Part shown: one piece after another, positions 50,776 to 60,354 of the stretch | How the letters are laid out: each line of letters opens with the position of its first letter | How positions within the stretch are numbered: position 1 is the first letter of the stretch | Assembly (NCBI GenBank): GCA_028533045.1 | Contig: JAQQAP010000019.1 | Span: 61,405-125,404, forward strand | Length of the DNA: 64,000 nucleotides | From: Spirochaetales bacterium | GTDB lineage: Bacteria; Spirochaetota; Spirochaetia; DSM-2461 | Reading direction: 5' to 3' | Notes under the pieces: generated by a model | What the model was told of the DNA's origin: nothing | What the model saw: the letters and a program-made list of their open reading frames with translations, nothing else | Database searches by the model: none | Translations under genes and position numbers: made by a program

Positions 50776-50804
50776 TTGACAGCACTTACTCCATTGCTTA
50801 TCAT
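50776..50804 (+). promoter_or_regulatory. ABC-F gene promoter (leaderless type)
   Basis: Consensus TTGACA (50776-50781), 17-bp spacer, TATCAT (50799-50804), then 7 nt to the ATG at 50812. Back to back with the exbB promoter. Confidence 0.7.
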
Positions 50805-50811
50805 GACCTCC

Positions 50812-52443
50812 ATGATAAATCTCTCCAACATCCGCCTCGCCTACGGTGAACGAATCCTCTACAAGGAGGCCTCCCTTCTCATTCAAAAGGCCGATAAAAT
50901 CGGTCTTGTCGGCCCCAACGGTTCGGGAAAAACCTCCCTGTTTAGAATTATATCCGGCGAAGAGAAGCCCGATGAGGGAAGCGTCTCGATTCTGCCCAAC
51001 ACGGTGGTGGGCTATTTTTCCCAGGATGTGGGGGAAATGTCCGGTAAAACGGTGCTCCAGCAGGTGCAGGAAGGGGCCGGTTTGGTTTACGAGCTAAGCC
51101 TCAAGATGGCCGAGATGGAAGGGGTTATGGCGGACGAAGAGAAGATGGCCGCCATGAGTCCCGAGGAAATGGACGAATTCATGACCCATTACGGCGAGGT
51201 TCAGACCGACTTTATGAACCGTGACGGTTACGAGCTGGAGAGTAATGCGAAAGCTATTCTGGACGGCCTGGGGATTCCCGAAAGCCGGCAGAATGAAGGG
51301 GTGGAAAACTTCTCCGGGGGCTGGAAGATGCGAATCGCCCTGGCCCAGATACTCCTTTTGAATCCGGACGTTCTTCTTATGGACGAGCCGACTAACCACC
51401 TGGATATAGAATCGATTGTCTGGCTGGAAGAGTGGCTTAACTCCTTTAAAGGCGCCCTTATGATGACAAGCCACGACCGGGAATTCATGACCCGCCTCTG
51501 CTCCAAAACGGTGGAAGTGGGGGGCGAAGCGGTCACTACCTACTCGGGGGACTACGACTTTTACCTGCGGGAACGGGTCATTCGCCGGGAGCAGCTTATA
51601 GCCGCCCAACGCCGGCAGCAGGCCCAACTGGCCAAGGAAGAGGAATTCATTGCCCGATTCGCCGCCCGGGCCTCCCATGCGGCCCAGGTACAGTCCCGGG
51701 TTAAAATGATAGAAAAGATGGAGCGTATCGTCGTTCCACCGGACCCCAAGGTCATGAAATTCAAATTTCCCCCCTGCCCCCGTTCGGGCGATGTGGCGGC
51801 CCGGATGGAAAATCTGGCTAAAACCTGGCCCCTCCCCTCCGGCGGGGAACATCCGGTCTTTTCCGGCATAGACGGGGTTATCCAGCGGGGCGACAAAATC
51901 GCCCTCACCGGGATAAACGGAGCGGGAAAATCCACCCTGCTTAAGGTGATTGCCGGGCTGACCGAAGCCACCGAGGGCAAGGCGGAACAGGGAGCCAGCA
52001 TAAGCCCGGGCTACTTTAGCCAGTATTCCGGGGACAGTTTAAACGCAGAGAACACCATATTTGAGGAAATATCCGAGCTCCTTCCTAAAGAGACAGTGGG
52101 GACAATAAAGAATCTTTTGGGAGCCTTCCAGTTCTCCGGCGAGGCGGCGGACAAGAAAATCGCCATCCTCTCCGGGGGAGAAAAGAGCCGGGTGATGCTC
52201 GCCTCCCTCCTGGCCCGCCCCATCAACTTTCTCATGCTCGATGAGCCTACCAACCATCTGGACATTGCCAGCCGGGAAGTACTCCTTGAGGCGTTGCAGG
52301 AATACGAGGGAACCCTTATTATAGTAAGCCATGACCGCTATTTCCTTAAACATCTGGTTAACCGGGTCTTTGAGATAGACCATGGGATTATGCGGATTTT
52401 TGAAGGAAACTACGACTATTACCTGGAAAAAAAAGGAGAATAA
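50812..52443 (+). CDS. ABC-F family ATPase
   Basis: 543 residues, two ABC domains and no membrane part. First Walker A GPNGSGKTS (36-44), signature FSGGWKMR, Walker B LLMDEPTNHLD. Second Walker A GINGAGKST, signature LSGGEKSR, Walker B LMLDEPTNHLD. A basic linker (RREQLIAAQRRQQAQ) joins the domains. ABC-F proteins act on ribosomes, some giving antibiotic resistance; this one most resembles the general YdiF/Uup-like group. The ATG at 50812 fits the family start INLSNIRLAYGERIL and the promoter 7 nt upstream; a longer start would overlap the -35. Confidence 0.92.
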   Translation: MINLSNIRLAYGERILYKEASLLIQKADKIGLVGPNGSGKTSLFRIISGEEKPDEGSVSILPNTVVGYFSQDVGEMSGKTVLQQVQEGAGLVYELSLKMAEMEGVMADEEKMAAMSPEEMDEFMTHYGEVQTDFMNRDGYELESNAKAILDGLGIPESRQNEGVENFSGGWKMRIALAQILLLNPDVLLMDEPTNHLDIESIVWLEEWLNSFKGALMMTSHDREFMTRLCSKTVEVGGEAVTTYSGDYDFYLRERVIRREQLIAAQRRQQAQLAKEEEFIARFAARASHAAQVQSRVKMIEKMERIVVPPDPKVMKFKFPPCPRSGDVAARMENLAKTWPLPSGGEHPVFSGIDGVIQRGDKIALTGINGAGKSTLLKVIAGLTEATEGKAEQGASISPGYFSQYSGDSLNAENTIFEEISELLPKETVGTIKNLLGAFQFSGEAADKKIAILSGGEKSRVMLASLLARPINFLMLDEPTNHLDIASREVLLEALQEYEGTLIIVSHDRYFLKHLVNRVFEIDHGIMRIFEGNYDYYLEKKGE

Positions 52444-52445
52444 AA

Positions 52446-52745
52446 ATGAAAGTAAAACCGGAAGTACAAAAGGAAATTCAGAAGTTACAGGAGAAGCAGC
52501 TTAAACGAACCATGAAGCTTCTCTCCGGATCGGACAAGAAATCCCTCACCACCTTCCTCCAGTCGGGCAGCACCCCGGGGAGCAAGGATTTCAGAGCCCT
52601 CAAACCCAACGTACAGCGGGGCGTAATCAAACTGAACCTTACCAGCGTGGACGTGATGCTCAAACGGGGTAAAAACCCGATTTCTAAAATGCGTTTGAAA
52701 CTGGCCAAATTCTCCTATGAGAGAATGCTTAAAGCCACAACATAA
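52446..52745 (+). CDS. Small basic protein of unknown function
   Basis: 99 residues, strongly basic and helical, with KPEVQKEIQKLQEKQLKRTM at the N-terminus. AAGGAGA overlaps the end of the ABC-F gene and the start is 2 nt after its stop, so it is co-translated with the ABC-F protein. Size and charge would suit a ribosome- or RNA-binding partner, but this is inference from context only. Confidence 0.7.
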   Translation: MKVKPEVQKEIQKLQEKQLKRTMKLLSGSDKKSLTTFLQSGSTPGSKDFRALKPNVQRGVIKLNLTSVDVMLKRGKNPISKMRLKLAKFSYERMLKATT

Positions 52746-52760
52746 TCAAAGGACAATGTA

Positions 52761-53144
52761 ATGATCGATATATCATTAGTCATAGGAATAGTACTCTCTG
52801 CGGGCCTTTTTATATTCTGTATTGTTCTCATTGTAAGGAACATCATAAATTTTATAAAAAAGCCCTCTCCCTATAAAGGGGTAATAGAAGAACGTGTTGC
52901 CCTTGGTAACGGATCCGTCATAAAAATTGTGAAATCGACCGTAGCTTCCTGCCCCTATGTAGAGGAGATTCACAGCAAGAAGAACGGTTCCCGAAATGTG
53001 GTTTACTCGGTCCAGTTTTCCCTGGCAGACAAGGTAGAAGAGGGATGGGTTGTATTTAATCTCTCCAGCTCAGCCACCAGCTCCAACGGCACCAAAGTAA
53101 ACCATATTACCTGGCGCCTGCCGGGGATTGCCCTGGAAGGATAA
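52761..53144 (+). CDS. Single-pass membrane protein of unknown function
   Basis: 127 residues. N-terminal helix (SLVIGIVLSAGLFIFCIVLIV) followed by a soluble domain of about 90 residues with alternating strands. AAAGGAC precedes the ATG at 52761. It follows the small basic protein by 15 nt and may be the third gene of the ABC-F operon. No family recognised. Confidence 0.65.
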   Translation: MIDISLVIGIVLSAGLFIFCIVLIVRNIINFIKKPSPYKGVIEERVALGNGSVIKIVKSTVASCPYVEEIHSKKNGSRNVVYSVQFSLADKVEEGWVVFNLSSSATSSNGTKVNHITWRLPGIALEG

Positions 53145-53161
53145 AAAACTAAACCCATCAA

Positions 53162-53190
53162 TTGATTCGCCTCCCCCCATGACTTACACT
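53162..53190 (+). promoter_or_regulatory. Promoter of the binding-protein/kinase operon (leaderless type)
   Basis: TTGATT (53162-53167), 17-bp spacer, TACACT (53185-53190), then 7 nt to the ATG at 53198. Confidence 0.5.
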
Positions 53191-53197
53191 TCATAGG

Positions 53198-54499
53198 ATG
53201 AAGGTGAAATTAATTCCTATTCTTTTAATTGCCATTCTTGTTTCCTGCAGCAAGGACAAGGCCCCCGAAAAGGCTCAACCAGTCCCGTCCGAACCGGTGA
53301 AGGTTCAAATGCTGGTCTATGCCAACGAGGGTATGATCAAAAACTACCGGGAAACCCTAAGCCGCTTCGAAGCGGTTAACCCCGGTATAAAAGTAGAGCT
53401 TCTCAATCTTAGGGGAGACGACTGGAGCGACTTTGAACACGCCCTCCGTTCCCGCCTCCTCATAGGCGAATCTCCCGACATCATAGATGTTTCCGTCGTA
53501 TTCAGGGATGCCCTGATTGACGAAGGACTTCTCTTGGACATTATGCCCTATATGGAAGCAAGCGGAATGGACCTTAACCTTTACTTTGAAAACCAAATGA
53601 ACGGCTTGAAACGGGGCAACGCCCTATACGGAATCCCTTCGGGAGCCCTCCTCATGGCGGCCTATGTGAATAAGGATCTCTTTAGGGAAGCCGGCGTGGA
53701 GCTTCCCGGGATAAGCTGGGATGATACCTGGGACTGGGAAGAGTACGCCGCCAAGACAGAAGCGATAAGCACCTTCGAGTCCCCCAAAGGGAAAGTTTAC
53801 GGCACCACCCACTTCTTCACCATCGGCTGGATAATCCCCTTCCTCCTAAACAACGGCTCCGACTTTTTGACCAAGCAGCAAGACGACTGTTCCGCCGATA
53901 AAGAGCCCGCCCGGGAAACCTTTTCCTTCCTTAAGGAACTCATGTTCGACAAAGGGGTAAGTCCCAATATGATACAGCTCACCGCCATGCAGCCCTACCA
54001 GCACTTCTTTGATGGCAAAGTAGGGGTTCTCATAGAAGGAAACTGGTGGATGGAAGCGGCCCGTGATAACATCGATTTTGACTGGGGCGTTCTTCCCCTC
54101 CCCCAGAATCCTCCCTACAACGCCACAGGACTTTATGTGGACAACTGGTCCATACCCCAAGAAAGCTCCCACCCGGAAGAAGCCTTTATGGTACTTAAGT
54201 TCCTCCTGGAAGAGGAGCAGCAAAAAAGCGGCATAATGAAAGGCATTCCCCCGCTCAAATCGGCGGCACGGGAAATATACACCAACCGCTTCCCAAACCT
54301 GAGCAGCAAAGAGATTGATGTATGGTTCGACGGTATAGCCCGGGGAGTCACCCCCGCCTACTATCGAGGCTGGAACGATTTCCAGAATGAGTCGAGCGAA
54401 ATCCTCAAGGATTACAGCTATGGAAAATACAGCACCGACGAGATGGTAAAACTTCTTTGCCAGTCCTATGAGGAGAGCAGAAGACGGGAATACAAATAA
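53198..54499 (+). CDS. Sugar-type extracellular solute-binding lipoprotein
   Basis: 433 residues. Signal with lipobox ILVSC (Cys17). The mature part matches family 1 (carbohydrate) binding proteins: VQMLVYANEGMIKNYRETL, FEAVNPGIKVELLNLRG, ALYGIPSGALLMAAYVNKDLFREAGV, and a later GKVGVLIEGNWW. No permease or ATPase gene is nearby. Instead a membrane histidine kinase starts 2 nt after the stop. The likely job is to bind a sugar and present it to the kinase rather than to import it, or to serve both the kinase and a transporter elsewhere. Confidence 0.88.
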   Translation: MKVKLIPILLIAILVSCSKDKAPEKAQPVPSEPVKVQMLVYANEGMIKNYRETLSRFEAVNPGIKVELLNLRGDDWSDFEHALRSRLLIGESPDIIDVSVVFRDALIDEGLLLDIMPYMEASGMDLNLYFENQMNGLKRGNALYGIPSGALLMAAYVNKDLFREAGVELPGISWDDTWDWEEYAAKTEAISTFESPKGKVYGTTHFFTIGWIIPFLLNNGSDFLTKQQDDCSADKEPARETFSFLKELMFDKGVSPNMIQLTAMQPYQHFFDGKVGVLIEGNWWMEAARDNIDFDWGVLPLPQNPPYNATGLYVDNWSIPQESSHPEEAFMVLKFLLEEEQQKSGIMKGIPPLKSAAREIYTNRFPNLSSKEIDVWFDGIARGVTPAYYRGWNDFQNESSEILKDYSYGKYSTDEMVKLLCQSYEESRRREYK

Positions 54500-54501
54500 C
54501 T

Positions 54502-56826
54502 ATGAAGAAGAGAGATTTTAAGGACCTGACAATCAGCAGCCAACTCATCCTTGCTTTTCTCGCGGTCATAACCCTCTCGGTACTCATAGTCACCTTTGTT
54601 TTTTCCCGTAACTCCTTTCACACAATAAGGGAAGACAGCCTAGAGAACTTCTCCCTCAATAACCGGCAAATCACCTCCAACCTGAATGAAACCCTTAGTA
54701 TGATAGACAGGTATTATACCTTTGTTCATGCCAACCGGGTCATCTACAACGGACTTCAAGAAGAGGGTTTTGGAGAGACTTCTGAGAGTTATGAAGCGGT
54801 GGTTCTCTTTAAGGACCTCCTCTTTTCCTTTATCAGTGTGACCGATGGAATTGAGTCGGCCTTTTATATCTCCCGAAAAGGCATCGTGGTCTCCTATCTC
54901 AGCGGTACGGTGAACCCGGAATTCGTCGGCTCCGGCGAGTTTCTGGAACTTCCCTTTATTGGGGAGCTCAGAGAGGATCCCACCAAGAAGATCTGGTACT
55001 TACCCGAGGACGACCAGGCTAACGACACGGTATTCTATATAAGGGGTGTCTTTAATCCCCGCAACAGGGAAGTCATGGGCTTTATCAGCTTCATTCTCCA
55101 CAGAGATATATTTGCCAAGCAGATTAATGGCCTGACCGGGGGAAAAACTGATTTCTTTATCTGCGACAAGACGGGGAAGCTGATAGCGAGCTCCGAGGCA
55201 AACCAGGACCGACTACCCGCAGAACTCATGAATCAAATAAATTCAAATCCCCACCTGACAACCTGGCGCTACAGGGATAAATACTATTTTGTAGAAGAGG
55301 CCTCCAACTCATGGTTCGTTATCTCCCGGCTTGATGTGTCCGACCTAATAGATATGAAGCGCCTCCTCCTCCTGGGAACACTAACGTTCCTCCTCTCCGT
55401 AATTCCCGGTCTGTTTATAAGCATTTTCTTCTCTCGCCGCTACTCGCGGGACTTTAAATTTCTCATTGATTCAATGAGGGAGTCAGAACAGGGCTACATA
55501 GTTCACATAACCGACCAGGGCAGTAATGTGGAAGCCCGTGCCATGGCATCCCAGTACAACGAAATGATGGAAAATATTGCCGAACTCACAGCCAGTCTCC
55601 GCCAGGAAATTGAAGATAAGAACCGGGCCGAAGAGGAGAGGACAAAGCTCGAATCACAACTAAGGCAGTCGCAAAAAATGGAAGCTGTGGGACAGCTGGC
55701 CGGAGGAATCGCCCACGACTTTAACAACCTCCTTACGGCCCTCTTTGGTTATGTGGATTTGGGTAAACTCTCCGTAGAGGGACAACTGGGAACGGACAAT
55801 GACATTTACGACCAATTTTCAGAAATAGATAATCTGGCCCAGCGGGCTGCTTCCCTTACCAGGCAGCTCCTCACCTTTAGCCGCAAGGATATGGTGCAGC
55901 TAAAAAATCTGGATCTGAATGAGATTATTCAGAACATGAGCGATATGCTCAGCCGCCTTATTAAGGAAAATATTCAGTTAAAGATTATCCCCGGAAAAGA
56001 TCTGAGTCTCATCCGGGCCGATCCGGGCCACATGGAACAGATACTGGTGAATCTGGTGGTAAACTCCGTTCACGCCATGCCGGACGGGGGAAACATAATT
56101 ATCGAAACCTTTCCTATGGAACTAAGCGAAGAGTATGCTCAAAGCCATGCCGATGCCTCCCCGGGCCCCTACACCGTCCTATGCGTAAGCGATACGGGAA
56201 CAGGCATGTCAAAGGAAACCATTGAGAAGATCTTTGAACCCTTCTTTACCACAAAGTTCAGAGAAAAGGGAACCGGATTGGGACTGGCCACGGTCCATGG
56301 CATAGTAAAACAGTCGGGAGGATATATATCCGTCTATAGCGAAGAGGGAATAGGAACAACCTTCCGTCTCTTTTTTCCCGCTTTAGCTATTTTGGCGAAT
56401 AAAGCGGACTCCTCAAACAAAGAGCCCAAAACATCTAAAAATCCGGAAGCATTGGGCGGCACGGAAACCATCCTCCTTTGCGAAGATAACGAATCGGTGC
56501 GCAAGCTAATCGAAGAGTCTCTCCGATCAGCGGGATACAAAGTCATTTCCTATGAAGACGGCCGGGAAGCTCTGGACGGCGCCCGAAATCTGGATGAAAA
56601 AATAGACCTACTTGTTTCCGATGTCATCATTCCCGGCCTCAACGGCCAACAACTCTCCACCGAACTAACTAAAATATACCCGGGCCTTCCCGTTCTCTAT
56701 ATTTCCGGCTATACCTACAATGTCATTGCCCGCCACGGCGTACTGGAGCCGGGAACCAACTTACTTGAAAAACCCTTCTCACGAGAAAAGCTTTTACGCA
56801 CCATAAGAGAGATATTGAAGACCTAG
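54502..56826 (+). CDS. Hybrid histidine kinase with extracytoplasmic sensor and receiver
   Basis: 774 residues. Helix 1 near 14-36, a periplasmic Cache-like sensor of about 260 residues, helix 2 near 290-312, a HAMP-like linker, coiled coil, then HisKA with H404 in GGIAHDFNNLL, HATPase (NLVVNSVHAMPDGG, DTGTGMS, GTGLGLATVHGIV) and a C-terminal receiver with Asp near 707 (LLVSDVIIPGLNG) and Lys in LEKPFSREK. It probably autophosphorylates and passes phosphate to its own receiver; no output regulator is adjacent. Directly downstream of the sugar-binding lipoprotein, so the pair looks like a receptor and its sensor kinase. Confidence 0.92.
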   Translation: MKKRDFKDLTISSQLILAFLAVITLSVLIVTFVFSRNSFHTIREDSLENFSLNNRQITSNLNETLSMIDRYYTFVHANRVIYNGLQEEGFGETSESYEAVVLFKDLLFSFISVTDGIESAFYISRKGIVVSYLSGTVNPEFVGSGEFLELPFIGELREDPTKKIWYLPEDDQANDTVFYIRGVFNPRNREVMGFISFILHRDIFAKQINGLTGGKTDFFICDKTGKLIASSEANQDRLPAELMNQINSNPHLTTWRYRDKYYFVEEASNSWFVISRLDVSDLIDMKRLLLLGTLTFLLSVIPGLFISIFFSRRYSRDFKFLIDSMRESEQGYIVHITDQGSNVEARAMASQYNEMMENIAELTASLRQEIEDKNRAEEERTKLESQLRQSQKMEAVGQLAGGIAHDFNNLLTALFGYVDLGKLSVEGQLGTDNDIYDQFSEIDNLAQRAASLTRQLLTFSRKDMVQLKNLDLNEIIQNMSDMLSRLIKENIQLKIIPGKDLSLIRADPGHMEQILVNLVVNSVHAMPDGGNIIIETFPMELSEEYAQSHADASPGPYTVLCVSDTGTGMSKETIEKIFEPFFTTKFREKGTGLGLATVHGIVKQSGGYISVYSEEGIGTTFRLFFPALAILANKADSSNKEPKTSKNPEALGGTETILLCEDNESVRKLIEESLRSAGYKVISYEDGREALDGARNLDEKIDLLVSDVIIPGLNGQQLSTELTKIYPGLPVLYISGYTYNVIARHGVLEPGTNLLEKPFSREKLLRTIREILKT

Positions 56827-56887
56827 AGCCCAACTCTTTCCATACACCCGCCCCAATTGCTCCACAATCATGGGGTAGCTTGTTCCT

Positions 56888-57313
56888 ATGAACCGGAAAA
56901 TAACTCTTAAAATCAGCAAAAGCTCACTCTATATCCTTTTGGGGCTCTACATATTGGCGGCCCTCTACCTTCTTTACATCAGCCCCTTTTGCGGACGGGC
57001 CTCTAACCACAGGTCCCTTCAACTCATCCCCTTCAAAACAATAATAGAACAACTCTCCCTCTCTAGAGGGTTGGACTATATGCTGGGAAATATGGTGGGA
57101 AATGTTTTCGTTCTTCTTCCTGCGGGGTTCTACCTGGCTCTCCTGGGATGGACACCGACCCGGGGCAAAGCGCTAGGAGCTTTTATGGCTGCCGCCTTCT
57201 TTGTAGAGCTGCTCCAGTACCTTCTGTGGGTAGGCTGCATGGACATCGATGATATCTGGATGAACGGTGCCGGAGGACTGCTGGGCTTTTGGATGGGCCG
57301 CCGCTTACTTTGA
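56888..57313 (+). CDS. VanZ-like membrane protein
   Basis: 141 residues with four hydrophobic segments. The pattern [51 protein letters not shown] and [19 protein letters not shown] is the VanZ family core, including the conserved Glu and the Asp-rich DIDDI. VanZ-like proteins give low-level glycopeptide (teicoplanin) resistance in enterococci, but most family members have no known role. The gene overlaps the convergent chemoreceptor gene by 9 bp. Confidence 0.82.
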   Translation: MNRKITLKISKSSLYILLGLYILAALYLLYISPFCGRASNHRSLQLIPFKTIIEQLSLSRGLDYMLGNMVGNVFVLLPAGFYLALLGWTPTRGKALGAFMAAAFFVELLQYLLWVGCMDIDDIWMNGAGGLLGFWMGRRLL

Positions 57314-58915
57314 CATTTCCCGGTTTAATTCCCGGCTCTTATTCACCAGTTCTTCGGCCAGGGTATGAATCTCTCCCATGGACTGGGTAATTTCTTCCGT
57401 TCCCTGGCTTATCTCGCTGGTTTCCTCATTTATCTCTGCGGCCAGAGCGGAAATATTCTGTATAGATTCGGCTATGGAGTTCTGTGCCCGGTTTACTTCG
57501 CCCGACTGTCCGTCCACTTGAGTCGTGATCTGTCGAAGCTGTGTTGTCGCCCCAAGAACCTCTCGGCTCCCCGACTCCAGCTCCTGAGCGTTTTGTCCGA
57601 TTTCTCCCATGGCATCGGTAAAAAAATCGATTTCCGAAGAGATGACTCCAAAGGAGGACAGGGTTATATCCAAAGCACTTCCCACCTGAACCATGGCAGC
57701 CATGAGGTTGCTGATATTCTCGGAAATAACCCCGGCGCTCTTAGAGGTGGACTCGGACAGGGTGCGAACTTCCCCGGCAACAACGGCAAAACCCTTACCC
57801 GCTTCTCCCGCATGGGCCGCCTGAATAGAGGCGTTCATGGCCAGCAGGTTTGTTTGGTCCGCAATATCGGAAATAACTCCGGCCATGTTGCTTATGCCCT
57901 CCAGGAACTGGCGAACCTTTTCAAAGGCGTCCTGGGTTTCTTTAATCTGAGATTCCCCTTCGGAGGCCTTTTCCCTTAGCCCCTCAATCCCTTTGGAGCG
58001 GATATCAATAATTTGGGACATATTCTGAATAGAGGCCACCATCTCTTCTATGGATGAGCCCGACTCTTCCACCTGAACAGACTGATTCTGTGCCAGAAGA
58101 GTCATTTCCGAGGCGGAGTTTTTAACACTGCCCAAATCCTGAACCGCACTTTCCACCCTCTGGTTGAGAAAATTAAATCTCTCTTCCATGGCCCGTACCG
58201 TTTCTTCGATGGTCCTTACCGACCGGGCTGTTCTTTCCGTTCCCTCCAGGAGGTTTTCGGCCTGGGACATCTGGCCGGCCGAAGCGGTAGCAAGATTTCT
58301 CGCCCAAACTTCTTTTCTCCGGGCCTCATCCATGGTCTCCATGGTCCGGTCAAGAACCTTGTCAAAGATTCTTCTAAAGGAGTAAAGCCCCACGGAGATA
58401 GATGTCACCGCAATAAAGGGGAAAAGAGTATGTTCCATATGCAGGGTCATTCCCGCAGCTTTCGCCCCGGGATAGGCCAGAAATAAGAGATAGGCCGGAT
58501 AACTAAGGAAATAGACGGCACAGAGGGAGAAGATAAGCTTCCTGCTGCTAATGAACACAGCCCCCAAAACGAGAAAAGAGCCTAAAATAATGGAATAGGT
58601 AGAGATCGATTCGGGACCGACATACCCCCGGCTTAACTGAAGCAGACCCATTCCTACTTCAAATCCCAGGAAGAAAATATTGCTAACCTGCTTGAAATAT
58701 CCCCTATTCAGAGCCACAAGGGAAAGAACCATAAAGATAAAGCTAAGAATGTGCAAAGCCGTTCTAATGAGACCTGTTGCTTCTCTAAAATCACTGAGAA
58801 CCATCATAAAGGTTAAAAAACTGCAGACCACCAATATTCCTCTCAAAAGAGGAACCTTTAGCTTTACATCAAGTGCTGCATCGGCATAAATATTTGTTTT
58901 TTTTGTCCTGGCCAC
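57305..58915 (-). CDS. Methyl-accepting chemotaxis protein
   Basis: 536 residues. About six hydrophobic helices lie in the N-terminal 190 residues, without a large periplasmic domain, so the sensor is membrane-embedded. The rest is the coiled-coil signalling domain with the hairpin tip [31 protein letters not shown] (split across 365-395), which contacts CheA and CheW. The first codon is GTG at 58915, preceded by AAAGGAG; an upstream ATG in frame lies between promoter and ribosome site and is not used. The signal sensed is unknown. Confidence 0.9.
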   Translation of the reverse strand: MARTKKTNIYADAALDVKLKVPLLRGILVVCSFLTFMMVLSDFREATGLIRTALHILSFIFMVLSLVALNRGYFKQVSNIFFLGFEVGMGLLQLSRGYVGPESISTYSIILGSFLVLGAVFISSRKLIFSLCAVYFLSYPAYLLFLAYPGAKAAGMTLHMEHTLFPFIAVTSISVGLYSFRRIFDKVLDRTMETMDEARRKEVWARNLATASAGQMSQAENLLEGTERTARSVRTIEETVRAMEERFNFLNQRVESAVQDLGSVKNSASEMTLLAQNQSVQVEESGSSIEEMVASIQNMSQIIDIRSKGIEGLREKASEGESQIKETQDAFEKVRQFLEGISNMAGVISDIADQTNLLAMNASIQAAHAGEAGKGFAVVAGEVRTLSESTSKSAGVISENISNLMAAMVQVGSALDITLSSFGVISSEIDFFTDAMGEIGQNAQELESGSREVLGATTQLRQITTQVDGQSGEVNRAQNSIAESIQNISALAAEINEETSEISQGTEEITQSMGEIHTLAEELVNKSRELNREMSK

Positions 58916-58944
58916 GGGAAACTCCTTTTTAAATAAACAGTTAC

Positions 58945-58974
58945 ATTCTAAAAGAGAAGCCAAAACAAAGTCAA
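58945..58974 (-). promoter_or_regulatory. Chemoreceptor gene promoter
   Basis: On the minus strand TTGACT (58974-58969), 18-bp spacer, TAGAAT (58950-58945). The leader of about 24 nt carries AAAGGAG. Confidence 0.6.
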
Positions 58975-59045
58975 TAAGAAAGAACTATCTTCACAACAAT
59001 TACATTTTCCCTTACAATCCTCTAACAATCCAAGAGGAGAAGGAA

Positions 59046-59309
59046 ATGAGTCCCTTTGAAATTGCCCTGTTAATCTGCTTTGGTGCGGCCTGGCCCGCCT
59101 CTATCTACAAATCCTGGAAAAGCCGCAGCAACAAAGGAAAAAGCCTCTTTTTCCTCTGTTTGATACTTACAGGATACGTGATGGGAATACTACACAAGGT
59201 GTTCTATTACTACGACGGCGTTATTTACCTGTACATCTTTAACTTTCTCATGGTGTTTACCGACTTGCTTCTCTACTTTAGGAATGAACGAAGGGATCGA
59301 CAGCATTAA
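59046..59309 (+). CDS. Small membrane protein, PQ-loop-like
   Basis: 87 residues with three hydrophobic helices. AWPASIYKSWKSRSNKGKSL after helix 1, GYVMGILHKVFYYYDG and the last helix FNFLMVFTDLLLYF resemble the three-helix half-unit of PQ-loop (SemiSWEET-like) proteins, although the usual PQ pair reads PA here. AAGAGGAGAAGGAA precedes the ATG. A sugar or amino acid carrier role would be a guess. Confidence 0.65.
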   Translation: MSPFEIALLICFGAAWPASIYKSWKSRSNKGKSLFFLCLILTGYVMGILHKVFYYYDGVIYLYIFNFLMVFTDLLLYFRNERRDRQH

Positions 59310-59340
59310 TTTCCCTGGCAATTAAAAGAGCCCCCCCTTC

Positions 59341-59369
59341 TTGCTCCCAGCCTCCCTATGGATTATAAT
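59341..59369 (+). promoter_or_regulatory. Promoter of the 59376 gene (leaderless type)
   Basis: TTGCTC (59341-59346), 17-bp spacer, consensus TATAAT (59364-59369), AATAGT, then the ATG at 59376. The -10 lies inside a longer reading frame that starts at 59358, showing that the later ATG is the true start. Confidence 0.6.
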
Positions 59370-59375
59370 AATAGT

Positions 59376-60338
59376 ATGCGTACGGAGCGTGTTGTTCTTA
59401 TAAGCAGTTTTGTCATCCTCATAGGGACAGTGGCTATTCTTTATATTGTCGGGGGGATCACTTCCATGGGCTCCCACTGGCTCATCCCCTTAATAAAATG
59501 GCTACTCTTCGCCGGATTTATCTATCAGACAGTTCAGGACGCTATACAGCTCCATAACAGGCCGGTTCAGGAATTCTATTATTGGAATTACCGCTCCTTT
59601 TATGAACTGGCAGCTGTTTTGGGAGGGGCGGTAGGGGCTTTTTTTATTAGTATAGAGCTCGCACACGGCGGGGTAATCGCCTCGGCCATCGTGGGATTAA
59701 CGGCGGCGGTGGTATTCCCCTCCTACGGGGCGGCGATTTACTGCGGCTCCTTTGTTGGAATGGCTTCCACTTCGGTATTTAATTCCTACCCCAACCTGCT
59801 TCTGGCCGCCGCCATAGCCGCCGTCATTTATGTAGCGGCCCGACCGGCCTGCCAGGGATTCGGAGGAAAGCTGGGGACGATTGCTTTTGCGGGAACTCTT
59901 ATATCTCTTCTCCTGACTCAAGGACAGCTGAGTTCTGCCCCCCTACCGGAAAACTCCTTTGGGATAGTGCTTGTTCTGTTTTCCATGACCGGTGCCTGGC
60001 TGACCTATCTTATAAATGTCACATTGAAGCACGGGCCGGTGATAGCCTCGGCCCTGGTCGGCATGATTGCGGGGCTGGTATTGCCGGCTCTCTTTGGTCC
60101 GGAAGAGGGGAAAACTCTCGCACTTATGGTTTTTGCCTCCTCCTTTGCCGGCATGAGCAGCGCCGAGCGAATCCGTTCCCCCCTCTATATTATTGTGGCC
60201 GGAGGGCTGGCGGCTCTTCTCTTTATTTATACCCAGCCTATTGCGGGCGGCGCCGGAGGGAAAATGGGGACCATTGCCTTTGGAGCGGTTATTGCCGTAG
60301 GGGGGCTCGAAGAAGGGATAGCAAAACTCCACAAATAG
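59376..60338 (+). CDS. Polytopic membrane protein with internal duplication
   Basis: 320 residues, about ten hydrophobic segments. Two halves repeat the same motifs: GGVIASAIVGLTAAVVFPSY and CGSFVGMAS in the first, GPVIASALVGMIAGLVLPAL and ASSFAGMSS in the second; GFGGKLGTIAF and GAGGKMGTIAF close each half. This looks like a tandem gene duplication, as in many secondary carriers. No family recognised. The start at 59376 rests on the promoter 6 nt upstream. The stop faces a GC-rich structured spacer. Confidence 0.78.
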   Translation: MRTERVVLISSFVILIGTVAILYIVGGITSMGSHWLIPLIKWLLFAGFIYQTVQDAIQLHNRPVQEFYYWNYRSFYELAAVLGGAVGAFFISIELAHGGVIASAIVGLTAAVVFPSYGAAIYCGSFVGMASTSVFNSYPNLLLAAAIAAVIYVAARPACQGFGGKLGTIAFAGTLISLLLTQGQLSSAPLPENSFGIVLVLFSMTGAWLTYLINVTLKHGPVIASALVGMIAGLVLPALFGPEEGKTLALMVFASSFAGMSSAERIRSPLYIIVAGGLAALLFIYTQPIAGGAGGKMGTIAFGAVIAVGGLEEGIAKLHK

Positions 60339-60354
60339 GGATAGGAACGGGGCG

